A stretch of DNA of 64,000 nt. Origin: an uncultured bacterium (GTDB lineage: Bacteria; Dictyoglomota; Dictyoglomia; Dictyoglomales; Dictyoglomaceae). This document shows positions 7,289 through 19,545 of the stretch, in pieces. The notes under the pieces were generated by a model that worked only from the letters and a program-made list of their open reading frames with translations, did not search any database and was not told the DNA's origin. The stretch's first letter is position 1; each line of letters starts with the position of its first letter. The stretch lies in NCBI GenBank assembly GCA_938034905.1, contig CALHLF010000018.1, positions 1 to 64,000 on the forward strand, given 5' to 3'. The position numbers and the translations under genes are program-made.

Positions 7289-9022
7289 ATGAGAAACTTA
7301 GAAGTTGCAAAGATCTTATACGAAATTTCTTCCCTTTTAGAATTAAAGGGAGAAAATAGATACAAAGTTGCTGCATATATGGAAGCAGCAAGAAGAATAG
7401 AAAATCTTTCGGAGGATATAGAAAAACTTTTTAAAGAAAAAAGACTTCATGAAATAAAAGGTGTAGGGGAAAGTATATCCCAAAAAATTGCAGAATATCT
7501 TACTACAGGAAAAATAACTTATTTAGAGGAATTGAAAAAAGAGATTCCTCCTGAACTTTTAGAGTTAGAAAGAATTCCAGGGGTAGGTCCAAAGCTTGCA
7601 TATAGATTGTATAAAGAGTTAGGAATAAAAGATATTGATAGTTTAGAAAAAGCAGCAAGAGAAGGAAGAATAAGATTACTCCCTCGATTAGGAGAAAAGA
7701 TAGAACAAAACATATTAGAAGGAATAAAACAAATAAAAGAAAAAAGTGAGAGAATTCCCTTAGGAATTGCTCTTCCTATCATTGAAGAAATATTATCTTT
7801 TCTTTCAGATAATAAATACATAAAAAATATTACTCCTGCTGGAAGTGTGAGAAGAAGAAAAGAGACCATAGGAGATATAGATATTCTTATCACTACACAA
7901 GATATTGAAAAAGTAAATGAGTCTTTGAAGAAATTGCCTATCCTAAAAGATACAATTGCTTCAGGCCCTACAAAAACAAGTATAATTGTAGAACCTGGAA
8001 TCCAAGTCGATTTTAGAGTTGTAGAGGAGAAGTGTTTTGGTGCAGCATTACAATATTTTACGGGATCTAAAGCTCATAATATAAAACTTAGAGAATTAGC
8101 TTTAAAAAAGGGTCTTAAAATTAATGAATATGGTGTTTTTAGAATAGAAGATAATAAACGTCTTGGAGGAGAGAAGGAAGAAGATATATATGAAATTCTT
8201 GGTTTACAATTTATTCCTCCAGAATTGAGGGAAGACCAAGGAGAAGTGGAACTTGCAAGTATTAATAAATTACCAAATCTCGTGGAAGAAAAAGATATTT
8301 TAGGAGATTTACATTCTCATACTAACTGGAGTGATGGAGCAAACAGTTTAGAAGAAATGGTGAATTTTGCATATAAACTTGGTTATAAGTATTTAGTTAT
8401 TTCTGATCATAGTCAGGCATTAGGAGTTGCCGGAGGTTTAACCCCAGAAAGAATAGAAAAACAAAGGGAAAAAATATTTGAGTTAAATAAAAAATATAAA
8501 GATTTTAAAATTATCCATAGTATTGAGGCAAACATATTGAGTGATGGAAGTATAGATTTACCAAATAGTATATTAGAGAAATTTGATTTAGTGATTGCAG
8601 GATTGCATTCTGGTTTTAAACAGAGTAAAGAAAAAATAACAGAAAGATTAATATCTGCTATTAAAAATCCGTGGGTAGATATTATCAGTCATCCTACAGG
8701 AAGACTGATAAATAAACGTCCCGCATATGAAGTGGATTTAGAAGCCATATTACAAGTATCTAAGGAAACAGGAACAATTTTAGAGATAAATGCTCAACCT
8801 GATAGATTAGACCTCTGCGATTTAGATACTAAAAGGGCTAAAGAAAAATATGGACTATTATTTTCTATAGGAACTGATGCTCACGATATTAGAAGTTTTT
8901 CTCTTATAAGATATGGAGTTTATGTAGCGAGAAGAGCATGGCTGAAAAAGGAGGATATTTTGAATACATATCCTTGGGAAGAAATAAAGAAAAGACTAAA
9001 AAGGAATAGGAAGAATACGTAA
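7289..9022 (+). CDS. polX: DNA polymerase/3'-5' exonuclease PolX
   Basis: This is a bacterial family X DNA polymerase for base-excision and gap-filling repair, with a PHP nuclease domain. The 577-residue length is typical. Residues 1-110 hold helix-hairpin-helix elements, including IKGVGESISQKIAEYL and IPGVGPKLAYRLYKELG. The polymerase catalytic motif GSVRRRKETIGDIDIL is near residues 184-199, with the metal-binding D-x-D. The PHP domain starts with GDLHSHTNWSDGA near residue 339, followed by ISDHSQALGVAGG and a late GTDAHD, all metal ligands. No residue looks lost. The trmI start overlaps its stop codon by one base, so the two are cotranscribed on the plus strand between two minus-strand blocks. 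Confidence 0.95.
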   Translation: MRNLEVAKILYEISSLLELKGENRYKVAAYMEAARRIENLSEDIEKLFKEKRLHEIKGVGESISQKIAEYLTTGKITYLEELKKEIPPELLELERIPGVGPKLAYRLYKELGIKDIDSLEKAAREGRIRLLPRLGEKIEQNILEGIKQIKEKSERIPLGIALPIIEEILSFLSDNKYIKNITPAGSVRRRKETIGDIDILITTQDIEKVNESLKKLPILKDTIASGPTKTSIIVEPGIQVDFRVVEEKCFGAALQYFTGSKAHNIKLRELALKKGLKINEYGVFRIEDNKRLGGEKEEDIYEILGLQFIPPELREDQGEVELASINKLPNLVEEKDILGDLHSHTNWSDGANSLEEMVNFAYKLGYKYLVISDHSQALGVAGGLTPERIEKQREKIFELNKKYKDFKIIHSIEANILSDGSIDLPNSILEKFDLVIAGLHSGFKQSKEKITERLISAIKNPWVDIISHPTGRLINKRPAYEVDLEAILQVSKETGTILEINAQPDRLDLCDLDTKRAKEKYGLLFSIGTDAHDIRSFSLIRYGVYVARRAWLKKEDILNTYPWEEIKKRLKRNRKNT

Positions 9023-9879
9023 TGCAAGGAAACACAGGAAAATTAAAAGAAGGAGAATGGGTAATACTTTGGGAAGAAAAAAGAAGACATCTTTTAAAAT
9101 TAGAAAGAGATAAAGTTTTTTATTATAATAAAGGACACTTATCTCATAATGAAATAATAGGAAAGGAAGAAGGTACAATTTTTGTGTCCTCCCACGGAGG
9201 AAAACTTTTAGCCTTAAGACCTACTTTTTCCGATTATATTTTAGAAATGCCCCGGGGAGCTCAAATTATTTATCCCAAGGATATAGGAGTTATACTTATA
9301 TGGGCGGATATTTATGAGGGAGCAAAAGTTATTGAAGCAGGTATAGGATCAGGGGCACTAACCATAGCCTTGTTAAAAGCAGTAGGAGAAAAGGGTATTG
9401 TAGTTTCTTATGAAGTAAGAGAGGATTTTGCATTAAGAGCATTAAAAAATATAGAAGAATTTTTAGGAAAAAGAGAAAATCACATTTTAAAACTAAAAGA
9501 TATATATAATGGAATTGAAGAAGAAAACTTTGACAGGATAATACTCGATCTTCCAGAGCCATGGAGAGTAGTAGATTATACTATAAAAGCCTTAAGGCCT
9601 GGAGGTATTTTTCTTTCCTATTCTCCTACAATAATTCAGGCACAAAAAACAGTATCTGCCTTAAAAAATACTTCCTGTTATGCTTTTATTGAAACCTTTG
9701 AGGTTTTATTAAGACCTTGGCAGATTGAGGACCTCTCAGTAAGACCATATCATAGAATGGTTGCACATACTGCTTTTATTACTTGTGCTCGTAGGATTCA
9801 TACTGAAATAAAAGGGAATAAATTTCTGAAAGACGAGCTTTCTGAAGAAGTAGAAGAAAATCCTGAGAATATTTTTTAA
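9022..9879 (+). CDS. trmI: tRNA (adenine(58)-N(1))-methyltransferase TrmI
   Basis: TrmI makes m1A58 in the T-loop of tRNA with S-adenosylmethionine, a modification important for tRNA stability in thermophiles. The 285-residue protein has the family's N-terminal beta domain and then a Rossmann-fold methyltransferase. Visible are a PRGAQIIYPKDIG lead-in, motif I EAGIGSGALTIALLKAVG near residue 107, VSYEVREDFALRALKN, and the catalytic-region DLPEPWRVV. The start overlaps the polX stop by one base. Its last 101 bases overlap the convergent recJ gene, so the hydrophilic tail is encoded opposite the RecJ C-terminus. Confidence 0.92.
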   Translation: MQGNTGKLKEGEWVILWEEKRRHLLKLERDKVFYYNKGHLSHNEIIGKEEGTIFVSSHGGKLLALRPTFSDYILEMPRGAQIIYPKDIGVILIWADIYEGAKVIEAGIGSGALTIALLKAVGEKGIVVSYEVREDFALRALKNIEEFLGKRENHILKLKDIYNGIEEENFDRIILDLPEPWRVVDYTIKALRPGGIFLSYSPTIIQAQKTVSALKNTSCYAFIETFEVLLRPWQIEDLSVRPYHRMVAHTAFITCARRIHTEIKGNKFLKDELSEEVEENPENIF

Positions 9880-12274
9880 AGGGAAATCTTTCTAAAGGAC
9901 TTAGGTTCAAAGACAGATCTTGAATCCTTTTATATCCTTCTATAATTTCATCTTTGCCAAAGAAAAGATATGAATGTTTTGATATTTTAACCCATCTTCT
10001 TAATTCTGACGGCAAAATTGGAGGTTTCATAAAAACCAAATGATTAAGATGGGAAAAAGGAAAATTTGCGGGATAAAAATATGCGTTCACTCTCTTGAAG
10101 AAATTTTCTTCCTTTTCCTTATTCTTTGAAAATCTTAGATCTGATAAAGACGGAACTTTAGTTTTTGATGGATATTTAACTACTCTTATATTAAGCTTTT
10201 TCGAAAGCATTAAAAATAGCTTTTCGTCTCCTAATAATGTTAAAAGAATCATAGGAACTGGTAATTCTTTTACTAACTTGTAATAATAATCTATAAACTC
10301 AGGAAATTTTAATAACAACTCTACATCCTCCCAAATAATAAGAGAAGAATTTTTTAATTCCTCCACTTTATTTTCAATTTCCCATGGAGAAACAAAAATT
10401 AGATTTTTATCCTTCCAATATTCGTGATTCCAAGAAGGAGTAATTATAGAAATACTTTTTCTTTTCTTTTTTATTCTTTCCAAAATAGAATTCTTTTCTA
10501 TATCATTTTCTACATGAATAAGATAGTTAACCCTTCTTTTTCTTTCTGAATTAATTTTTAAAGGAATTTTATTATTCATTTTAAAATCTTCCAAATAAAA
10601 CTTATAAAAACTTTCTCCTCCAAAATTTCCTTTATAGATTCTTATCACCATATCCATAAATCCTTCCTTCTGATCTGCCAGCTTCTCTGCTAACCCAAAA
10701 CCTGTTAGAGAAAGAATAGATCCTGATAAATCCACAATTTTTATATTAAATCTTTTTCCATTCCTATCTCCACCAGAAAGTTCTTGTATTGAGGAATTTG
10801 AAATAAGAAAACAAGGTTCTTCATTTCCTGGTCCAAAAGGGGAAAGTTTCTCAATATCTGAAAATAATCTTGAATTTATGTCTTTAATATCTAATTCTGC
10901 GTCAATCTTTATTTTAGGAATTAACTCCAAATCCTTCCATAATCTCTTAGAAAGATCTATTGCAGATCTATAAAAATCATTCCAAAGTTCTCTTTTAATA
11001 CTAAAACCAACGGCAGATTTATGCCCCCCAAATCTATGTAGAAATTTGGAAAGTCTTATTGTAAATTCAAATATATCTACATCTTCCACTCCTCTTCCTG
11101 ATCCCACAATATAGTCTCCTTCAATCTTTCCTAAAAAAACAGGTCTATTATACTTTTCTGCCAACTCTGCAGCAGAAATTCCTAAAACCCCTTTATGCCA
11201 GTTTTCATTAAAAAGAATTATTACTGGAACATCTTCTCCTTCTTTTTCAAAATATTTCGCTACTTCCTCATTTGCTGAAAATGTAACCTCATCTTTAATT
11301 CTCTGTCTTTCTCTATTTTCCTTTTCCAGAATATTCGCCAAATCTTCTGCAGATTCCTCATTTTGAGAGAGGATAAGATCAACAGCATCCTTAACCTCTC
11401 TTAGTCTTCCTATAGCATTAAGACGAGGGACAATATAAAATAATATATCTCTTGACTCAAGAGTAGAATAGTTTCCTAATCCTGCTTTTTTAATTAAAGC
11501 TTTTAACCCAATAAGTTTTGTTTCTAAGATTTTACTTAATCCATACTTTACAAAGATTCTATTTTCACTTTTCAACTCCACCTGGTCTCCTAAAGTTCCA
11601 AGGGAGACAAGCTCAAAAACTCCCTCCTCTTTATAAATTTTCTCCCCAATTTTTTCACTTAATCCTTGAAGAAACTTAAAGACAACCCCTACACCAGCCA
11701 AATATGGAAAAGGATAATTATTTAAATGAGGATTTAAAACCAACATAGCATTAGGAGAAGTTGAAGAAGGTATATGATGGTCAGTAATTATTACCTCTAA
11801 GCCATTTTTCCTTAAAAAATCTACTTCTTCTATACTATTTATTCCACAATCAACAGTTATTATTAAACTATATTTTGAAAGATCCAATTTCTGTAAAGTA
11901 TCTTTTTTTAAACCATAGCCTTCAACAAGTCTATGAGGAATATAATACTCTACTTCCCAACCCCAATTTTTAAGGGTTTTTAATAAAAGGGTTGTAGAAG
12001 TAATACCATCTGCATCATAATCTCCATAAATTAAAATCTTCTTCTTTAAATTTCTAAGCTTTATAATATAATCCAGTGCATTTTCCAATTGAGGAAAGAA
12101 ACAAAAGGGATCATAAAGATTATCTAAGTTGGGGAATAAAAATTCCCTTGCTAATTTCTCTTCTACTATTCCTCTATTAACAAGAAGACGAGCAAGAAGA
12201 GGAGAAATGTTAAAATTCCTTATTAATTCCTCTTCTTGCTCCTTGTTCCCTGGAAGAAAGATCCATTTACACAT
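9779..12274 (-). CDS. recJ: single-stranded-DNA-specific exonuclease RecJ
   Basis: RecJ is a 5'-3' exonuclease on single-stranded DNA for recombination and mismatch or base-excision repair. The 831-residue protein has the DHH phosphoesterase core: IYGDYDADGITSTTLL near residue 78, TVDCGINSIEE, and ITDHHIPSS near residue 163. The DHHA1 part has RFGGHKSAVGFSI. It is longer than E. coli RecJ (577 residues) because of a C-terminal extension of about 270 residues, as found in Firmicutes-type RecJ. The start ATG lies directly after the secF stop with no gap. The 3' end overlaps trmI on the other strand by 101 bases, and no terminator separates them. Confidence 0.94.
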   Translation of the reverse strand: MCKWIFLPGNKEQEEELIRNFNISPLLARLLVNRGIVEEKLAREFLFPNLDNLYDPFCFFPQLENALDYIIKLRNLKKKILIYGDYDADGITSTTLLLKTLKNWGWEVEYYIPHRLVEGYGLKKDTLQKLDLSKYSLIITVDCGINSIEEVDFLRKNGLEVIITDHHIPSSTSPNAMLVLNPHLNNYPFPYLAGVGVVFKFLQGLSEKIGEKIYKEEGVFELVSLGTLGDQVELKSENRIFVKYGLSKILETKLIGLKALIKKAGLGNYSTLESRDILFYIVPRLNAIGRLREVKDAVDLILSQNEESAEDLANILEKENRERQRIKDEVTFSANEEVAKYFEKEGEDVPVIILFNENWHKGVLGISAAELAEKYNRPVFLGKIEGDYIVGSGRGVEDVDIFEFTIRLSKFLHRFGGHKSAVGFSIKRELWNDFYRSAIDLSKRLWKDLELIPKIKIDAELDIKDINSRLFSDIEKLSPFGPGNEEPCFLISNSSIQELSGGDRNGKRFNIKIVDLSGSILSLTGFGLAEKLADQKEGFMDMVIRIYKGNFGGESFYKFYLEDFKMNNKIPLKINSERKRRVNYLIHVENDIEKNSILERIKKKRKSISIITPSWNHEYWKDKNLIFVSPWEIENKVEELKNSSLIIWEDVELLLKFPEFIDYYYKLVKELPVPMILLTLLGDEKLFLMLSKKLNIRVVKYPSKTKVPSLSDLRFSKNKEKEENFFKRVNAYFYPANFPFSHLNHLVFMKPPILPSELRRWVKISKHSYLFFGKDEIIEGYKRIQDLSLNLSPLERFPFKKYSQDFLLLLQKARLSEIYSLLFQYESYEHK

Positions 12275-13150
12275 CTAAGCTCTTTGAACTTCTCTCCATT
12301 CTGCAAGAAGTGCTGAAGATATAAATATAGTAGAATATGTTCCAATTAATATACCTAAGTATAGAGCAATTACAAAGGGACGAAGTACTTCTCCCCCAAT
12401 TATCAAAAGAGGAGTTATAGCAAAGAGGGTTGTAATAACAGTATAAATAGTTCTCAATAATACTTGATTAATGCTCATATTTGCTATTTTAACAAAATTC
12501 TCCCTTGGATATGCCTTCATATTTTCCCGAATTCTATCAAAAACAATAATAGTATTATTAATAGCATACCCCAAGAGGGTAAGAATAGCCGCAATAAAGG
12601 AGGGACTTACTTCCCACTGGAACATAGAAAATAAAGATACAGTAGCCAAAAAAACAAAAGCCTCACCTATTATAGCAGAAAGAGCGAAATCAAATCTAAA
12701 TCTTAGAGTTATATATACTAACATAATGATTACTGCTAGTATTGAAGCCAATATAGCTTTTTCTCTTAATTCCTGGCTTATTGAGGGTTCAATACTGGTC
12801 CAGTCTTTTCCCTTAAAATTACCAATAATTTTTTCTATTGATGAAGTTAATTTCTTTGCAGAATCTTCATCAAGGGGTTTTGTTCTGATCCATATTTCTT
12901 TTAGATCTGAACTTGTTTGAACTATAGATTTTTCAAATAATCTATTTACAATTTTTCTTATTTCAGAAATCTGTTTTGTGTTGAGAGGGGTATCAACCTT
13001 GTAGTGAAGTAAACTTCCACTTTGAAAATCTATAGAAAGATTTAGACCATTTGTAAAAAAAGAGATTAAGCCTACTATAATAAAAAGAAAGGATATTAGG
13101 AAAAAAATCCTTCTTACTTTTTTTCCTAAAAAGTTTATTTCTCTTTTCAA
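12275..13150 (-). CDS. secF: protein translocase subunit SecF
   Basis: SecF works with SecD in the inner membrane to pull secreted proteins through SecYEG using the ion gradient. The 291-residue protein has an N-terminal membrane helix, then NLSIDFQSGSLLHYKV (the SecF counterpart of the D1 motif), a small periplasmic domain, and five more helices. TLLGYAINNTIIVFDRIREN is the conserved SecD/F motif. The start is TTG at 13150, supported by GGGAGGAG five bases upstream. It follows secD by 15 bases and abuts recJ. Confidence 0.94.
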   Translation of the reverse strand: MKREINFLGKKVRRIFFLISFLFIIVGLISFFTNGLNLSIDFQSGSLLHYKVDTPLNTKQISEIRKIVNRLFEKSIVQTSSDLKEIWIRTKPLDEDSAKKLTSSIEKIIGNFKGKDWTSIEPSISQELREKAILASILAVIIMLVYITLRFRFDFALSAIIGEAFVFLATVSLFSMFQWEVSPSFIAAILTLLGYAINNTIIVFDRIRENMKAYPRENFVKIANMSINQVLLRTIYTVITTLFAITPLLIIGGEVLRPFVIALYLGILIGTYSTIFISSALLAEWREVQRA

Positions 13151-13165
13151 AATAACTCCTCCCTT

Positions 13166-14365
13166 CTATAAACCCAAAAGCTTAGTATGTTTCTTAAAAA
13201 GAGGAAGCTGTAACAAATTTTCAAGAAAAGTTCTTGTTACAGTTATTGCAGTAAACATACTTAAGGAAACACCTATAGTAAGAGTTACTGCAAATCCTCT
13301 CACGGGTCCCGTTCCAAATATATATAGAATAAGAGCTGCTAATATTGTAGTTACATTACTATCAATAATAGCTCTTAAAGCATTTCTAAAACCTGCATCT
13401 AGGGAGGCCATAGGAGTTTTCTTTTTGGAAAATTCTTCTCTCATTCTTGTAAATATTAGGCAATTAGCATCTACAGCCATACCTATAGATAAAATTATTC
13501 CTGCAATTCCAGGTAAGGTAAGAGTTGCATCAAGTAACTTAAATACTGCAAGTACCATTATAACATAAAGTCCCAAAGCAATATCTGCTGTTAACCCTAA
13601 AAATCTAAAAATAACTATCATAAATAGAATTATCAAAATTGCTCCAATAACTCCTGCTTTATATGCAGCTTCCATGGTATCTCTTCCAAGAGTTGGATCT
13701 ATAGTTCTATTTTCTATAACTTTAACAGGAACAGGTAAGGCACCCGCCCGAAGTAAAATTGCAAGTTTTTGAGCTTCGTCAATGGTGAATCTTCCTGTTA
13801 TTACTCCAACCCCTTCGGTAATAGCATCCTTGATTATTGGACTTGATATAACTCTTCCATCAAGAACAATAATTACTGGCTTCCCAATATTTTTTGATGT
13901 AAAATCTGCAAAGATTTTTGCCCCCTCAGGATTCATCTCTACACGAACCTGAGGTTGTCCAAGTTGATCAAATTCAACCTTCGCGGTTTTCAAAGCAGAA
14001 CCAGTAAGAATAGTTTTTTCATTTTCATCTTTAAACTCTAAAAGTGCAGTCTGGCCAATAATGTCTAATGCCTTCTCGGGATCTTTGATTCCAGGAAGCT
14101 CTACCACAATTTTATCTGTTCCTTCCCTATATAAAGATGGCTCTGCAACTCCCATTTGATCAATACGATTCCTTATTACCTCTATAGTTCTTCTTATAGC
14201 ATCATCAGTAATTTCTACTGTAGGAGTTTTTTGACACTGAAGAGTAACCCTAATTCCACCTTTAATATCCAACCCCAATCTAAAGGGGCGAGTTAGAAGA
14301 ATCCATAATGAAAGAGCAAAAACTATTACAATAAAAGCAGTTTTATACTCTGAACGTATATTCAT
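13166..14365 (-). CDS. secD: protein translocase subunit SecD
   Basis: SecD is the larger partner of SecF in the accessory secretion complex. The 399-residue protein has the first membrane helix, the GLDIKGGIRVTLQ motif, a compact periplasmic P1 domain with VVELPGIKDPEKAL, and five C-terminal helices. AIILSIGMAVDANCLIFTR-type residues (around 13460-13500) match the conserved D-x-N-x-L motif. At about 400 residues it is a short SecD, like those of Gram-positive and thermophilic bacteria rather than the 615-residue E. coli form. It lies in the order yajC-secD-secF. Confidence 0.95.
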   Translation of the reverse strand: MNIRSEYKTAFIVIVFALSLWILLTRPFRLGLDIKGGIRVTLQCQKTPTVEITDDAIRRTIEVIRNRIDQMGVAEPSLYREGTDKIVVELPGIKDPEKALDIIGQTALLEFKDENEKTILTGSALKTAKVEFDQLGQPQVRVEMNPEGAKIFADFTSKNIGKPVIIVLDGRVISSPIIKDAITEGVGVITGRFTIDEAQKLAILLRAGALPVPVKVIENRTIDPTLGRDTMEAAYKAGVIGAILIILFMIVIFRFLGLTADIALGLYVIMVLAVFKLLDATLTLPGIAGIILSIGMAVDANCLIFTRMREEFSKKKTPMASLDAGFRNALRAIIDSNVTTILAALILYIFGTGPVRGFAVTLTIGVSLSMFTAITVTRTFLENLLQLPLFKKHTKLLGL

Positions 14366-14386
14366 AAATTCCCTCCTTCCCTTATC

Positions 14387-16828
<2,442 letters not shown>

Positions 16829-16838
<10 letters not shown>

Positions 16839-17911
16839 TTTTCTATTTCAACTCCTTGATAATAAAACTTTATTATTTCTCTGTAATTATATCCTTTTTC
16901 AGCTAAGAATTTTGCTCCCCTTTGAGAAAGTCCAACTCCATGGCCCATTCCCTTTCCTAAGAGATATATCCCATCATTATTATATTTAATATCAAATAAG
17001 GTACTTCTAAGATTAAAAATCTCCCTCCACATAGTACCCTTTATTTTCCATTCTCTATCACTACTTTTTATAATAACATTTTTTACTCTTCCAGTAGAAC
17101 TCTTTTCTAATTCAATGGAAAATATATCTTCAATATATATGTTAGACTTATTAAGTACCATTTTTATCTTTTCAAGGGAAAGAGAGACAGTCCATGTATC
17201 ATCATTAATCTCTTCCACATCCCTCACACTTCTTAAATAAGGATAATATTCACCCCATACATCTTCAGAGTTCTCTGTTATTCCTCCAGAAGAGGAATGA
17301 TAATAAGCTTTTATTAATTGTCCATTATATGTTATCACCTCTCCTATTGTCTCTTTTACTGCTATATTTGTTCTTTCCCTCTCAAAATTTACCCCTTTAT
17401 AAACTTGACAATGGACGTTAGAACAAAGGTCAAAAAATTTATGTTTTCCAAAGTTTATTAAAGCATAAGTTCTTGCCGATACTGCTTGAGCTTTTAATGC
17501 TTCTAAGGGATAGGAAGAGGGCATTTCTCCAGGAAGAACACCCATTAGATAATCCTCTACATTCAAAGTATTAATTATCCATTCATTTTCACTTATCTCC
17601 AAAATTCCTCTATATGCCATTGAATTTACAGAAATAAACTTATCTTTTTGAGGATAGAAAAAGATTGGTAAAGTCAAAATTAAGAGATCCTTTCCAAAAT
17701 TAATAATTGCACTTTCTTTATCAAGTTTCAAAGATAAATTGCCATTTCCACCAACTTCTACCTTAATATAGGAATTTAAAATTTCTCCTACATTTGTAAA
17801 GTTCATTTCTTTGTCCATCTTAAAAAGTCCAATCCTGATAATAGGTATGTCCTGAGAAAGGGAATAAGATAATAGAAGAAAGATTATAGAAAAAATTATG
17901 AAATATTTCAT
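16829..17911 (-). CDS. SpoIID/LytB domain protein, secreted
   Basis: The 360-residue protein has a signal peptide (about residues 1-19, ending near SLSQD) and a SpoIID/LytB domain: LNVEDYLMGVLPGEMPSSYP, LKAQAVSARTYALINFGKH, and a C-terminal LLGKGMGHGVGLSQRGA. SpoIID of Bacillus is a lytic transglycosylase acting on peptidoglycan; LytB-type members modulate amidases. The organism shows no other sporulation gene here, so a general wall-remodelling role is more likely than sporulation. It overlaps DUF2905 and queA. Its place beside queA is common in Clostridia-like genomes. Confidence 0.88.
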
Positions 17912-18129
17912 TTTTTTATATAAAAAATAATGCTAAGAATTAAGGTCAATATTAAGCTTAATAATAAACAGGTAGTTATTGGGAAATAAAAAACAAAATT
18001 TTTCTTCTCTATTTTTATATCTCCAGGAAGACGACCCAATGGAAAAAATCTTGAGCCATAAACAAAGAATATTCCTAAAATTATCAAAATTATACCTAAA
18101 ATTATAAGCCATTTCCCTATAAAAGACAT
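17908..18129 (-). CDS. DUF2905 small membrane protein
   Basis: The 73-residue protein has two membrane segments joined by a short loop: about residues 5-26, then a GRLPGDIKIEKKNFVFYFP segment and a second helix at about 48-70. The GRLPGDI motif is the hallmark of DUF2905, whose function is unknown. The ATG at 18129 has GGGGGT upstream. It lies between the lipid kinase (4-base gap) and the spoIID-like gene (ATGA overlap), and is often found near ruvB and queA. Confidence 0.82.
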   Translation of the reverse strand: MSFIGKWLIILGIILIILGIFFVYGSRFFPLGRLPGDIKIEKKNFVFYFPITTCLLLSLILTLILSIIFYIKK

Positions 18130-18133
18130 AATC

Positions 18134-19003
18134 TTACCCCCCTACAATTACCTTCTGAGCTTGAAATAAATTTTTTAAGATCAATTTCTTTGCTGGTATT
18201 AACTCACCATCCATAGTAGCCATTAAATCTTCTGGACCTTTTATTATAACTTCCTTTGCTCTAAACATTTTAATATGAGGATTTATAACATGTTTTCCAA
18301 AAAAGACTAAAGGGAAATATAAAATTAATTCAAGAGGAGATACTCTTTCAATGAGGCAGATATCAAAATATCCATCATCAAGGGAGGAATATGGTAGAAT
18401 TTTCATACCTCCCGCATAATTTTTTGTATTTCCTATTGCTACCAAAGTAATCTCCCCCTCCCATTTTTTATTATTATCAAAACTGATTTCACACCTTTTT
18501 GGCTTATATTTTCTCAATGTAGTGAATACAGAAAAAACATACCCCAAGGAACCTTTTAGAGTCATTTTATTAGCTGACATATTTACTTCTGCATCAAATC
18601 CTACCCCTGTAATTCCCACAAAATATCTCTTATCTGCTAATCCTAAATCCATTTTAAAATATTTTCCATTTTTTAGAATTTTTACCGCTTTATTAATATT
18701 TCTTGGAATCTTTAATGATATTGCAATATCATTACCTCTACCTATAGGAATTATACCTAAAATACCTCTCCCTCTTAAACCATTTACCACTTCGTTTACT
18801 GTTCCGTCTCCTCCTGCTGCTACTACCACTTCTGCTCCTTTTTCTAATGCATTTTCCACTTGTCTTATTGTCCCTTCTTTCCCTTCGGTAAACTCAATAT
18901 TAAAATCAAAATCTTCCTTATTAAAAAGATTTTTAATATAAGAAAAAAGATTTTTACCCCTTCCCCGATTGGCAATAGGATTAACTAATACGTGATATTT
19001 CAT
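18134..19003 (-). CDS. diacylglycerol kinase-family lipid kinase (YegS/BmrU type)
   Basis: This is a soluble lipid kinase of the DAGK catalytic family, expected to phosphorylate diacylglycerol or a related lipid on the inner face of the membrane. The 289-residue protein starts MKYHVLVNPIANRGRG, followed by the nucleotide-binding VVVAAGGDGTVNEVVNGL (about residues 57-74) and GIIPIGRGNDIAISL. The C-terminal half has DDGYFDICLIE. All match the YegS/DgkB fold. The actual lipid substrate cannot be told from sequence. It overlaps the queH stop as ATGA. Confidence 0.88.
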   Translation of the reverse strand: MKYHVLVNPIANRGRGKNLFSYIKNLFNKEDFDFNIEFTEGKEGTIRQVENALEKGAEVVVAAGGDGTVNEVVNGLRGRGILGIIPIGRGNDIAISLKIPRNINKAVKILKNGKYFKMDLGLADKRYFVGITGVGFDAEVNMSANKMTLKGSLGYVFSVFTTLRKYKPKRCEISFDNNKKWEGEITLVAIGNTKNYAGGMKILPYSSLDDGYFDICLIERVSPLELILYFPLVFFGKHVINPHIKMFRAKEVIIKGPEDLMATMDGELIPAKKLILKNLFQAQKVIVGG

Positions 19004-19545
19004 TTTTTAACTCCTTTCCAAAATCTTTCTTTTTCACTATAAATACATCCACAGTACTTCTGTCTATAAAGATTTAACTCTTTTATAATATTTAAGCCTT
19101 CTCTATATCCCTCTCTAAAATCTTTATAGAAGAATTCTAAATTAAACTCTTTCGCTAATAATTCACCTATATTCTTTATAAGTTCATGCTTTTGATAGGG
19201 ACTTACCAATAATGTAGTTGAAAATTTTTTAAAACCTAATTCCTTTGCTTTTTGAGCAGTTTTTCTAAGTCTCATATAATAACATACAGGACATCTATTC
19301 CTTTCTCTAAAAACCACTTCCCTTATAAATCCCTCTAAATCATAATCATCCTCATAAATAACATTAAGATTTTTAATTTCAGAGAAACTTTTTAAGGCCT
19401 CTAATCTTAGTTTGTACTCTTGATAAGGATGAATATTGGGATTATACCAAAATCCCTCAATTTCATATCCCTCCCCTCTCATATTTTCCAATGGATATGC
19501 AAGACATCCTGCACAACATATATGGAAAAAAATCTTAGTCTTCAT
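19000..19545 (-). CDS. queH: epoxyqueuosine reductase QueH
   Basis: QueH (formerly DUF208) reduces epoxyqueuosine to queuosine on tRNA and replaces the cobalamin enzyme QueG. The 181-residue protein has the expected cysteine groups: FHICCAGCLAYP at the start, NRCPVCYYMRLRKTA in the middle, and QKYCGCIYSEKERF near the end. These hold the iron-sulfur cluster and a further metal. It overlaps ruvB and the lipid kinase by 4 bases each. With queA and tgt nearby, the last steps of the pathway are all present; early queuosine genes are not in the window. Confidence 0.92.
   Translation of the reverse strand: MKTKIFFHICCAGCLAYPLENMRGEGYEIEGFWYNPNIHPYQEYKLRLEALKSFSEIKNLNVIYEDDYDLEGFIREVVFRERNRCPVCYYMRLRKTAQKAKELGFKKFSTTLLVSPYQKHELIKNIGELLAKEFNLEFFYKDFREGYREGLNIIKELNLYRQKYCGCIYSEKERFWKGVKK

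Noticed and set aside
12471-12920. 149-residue plus-strand frame opposite secF.
   Set aside because: Shadow frame; secF is intact and fully explains the region.
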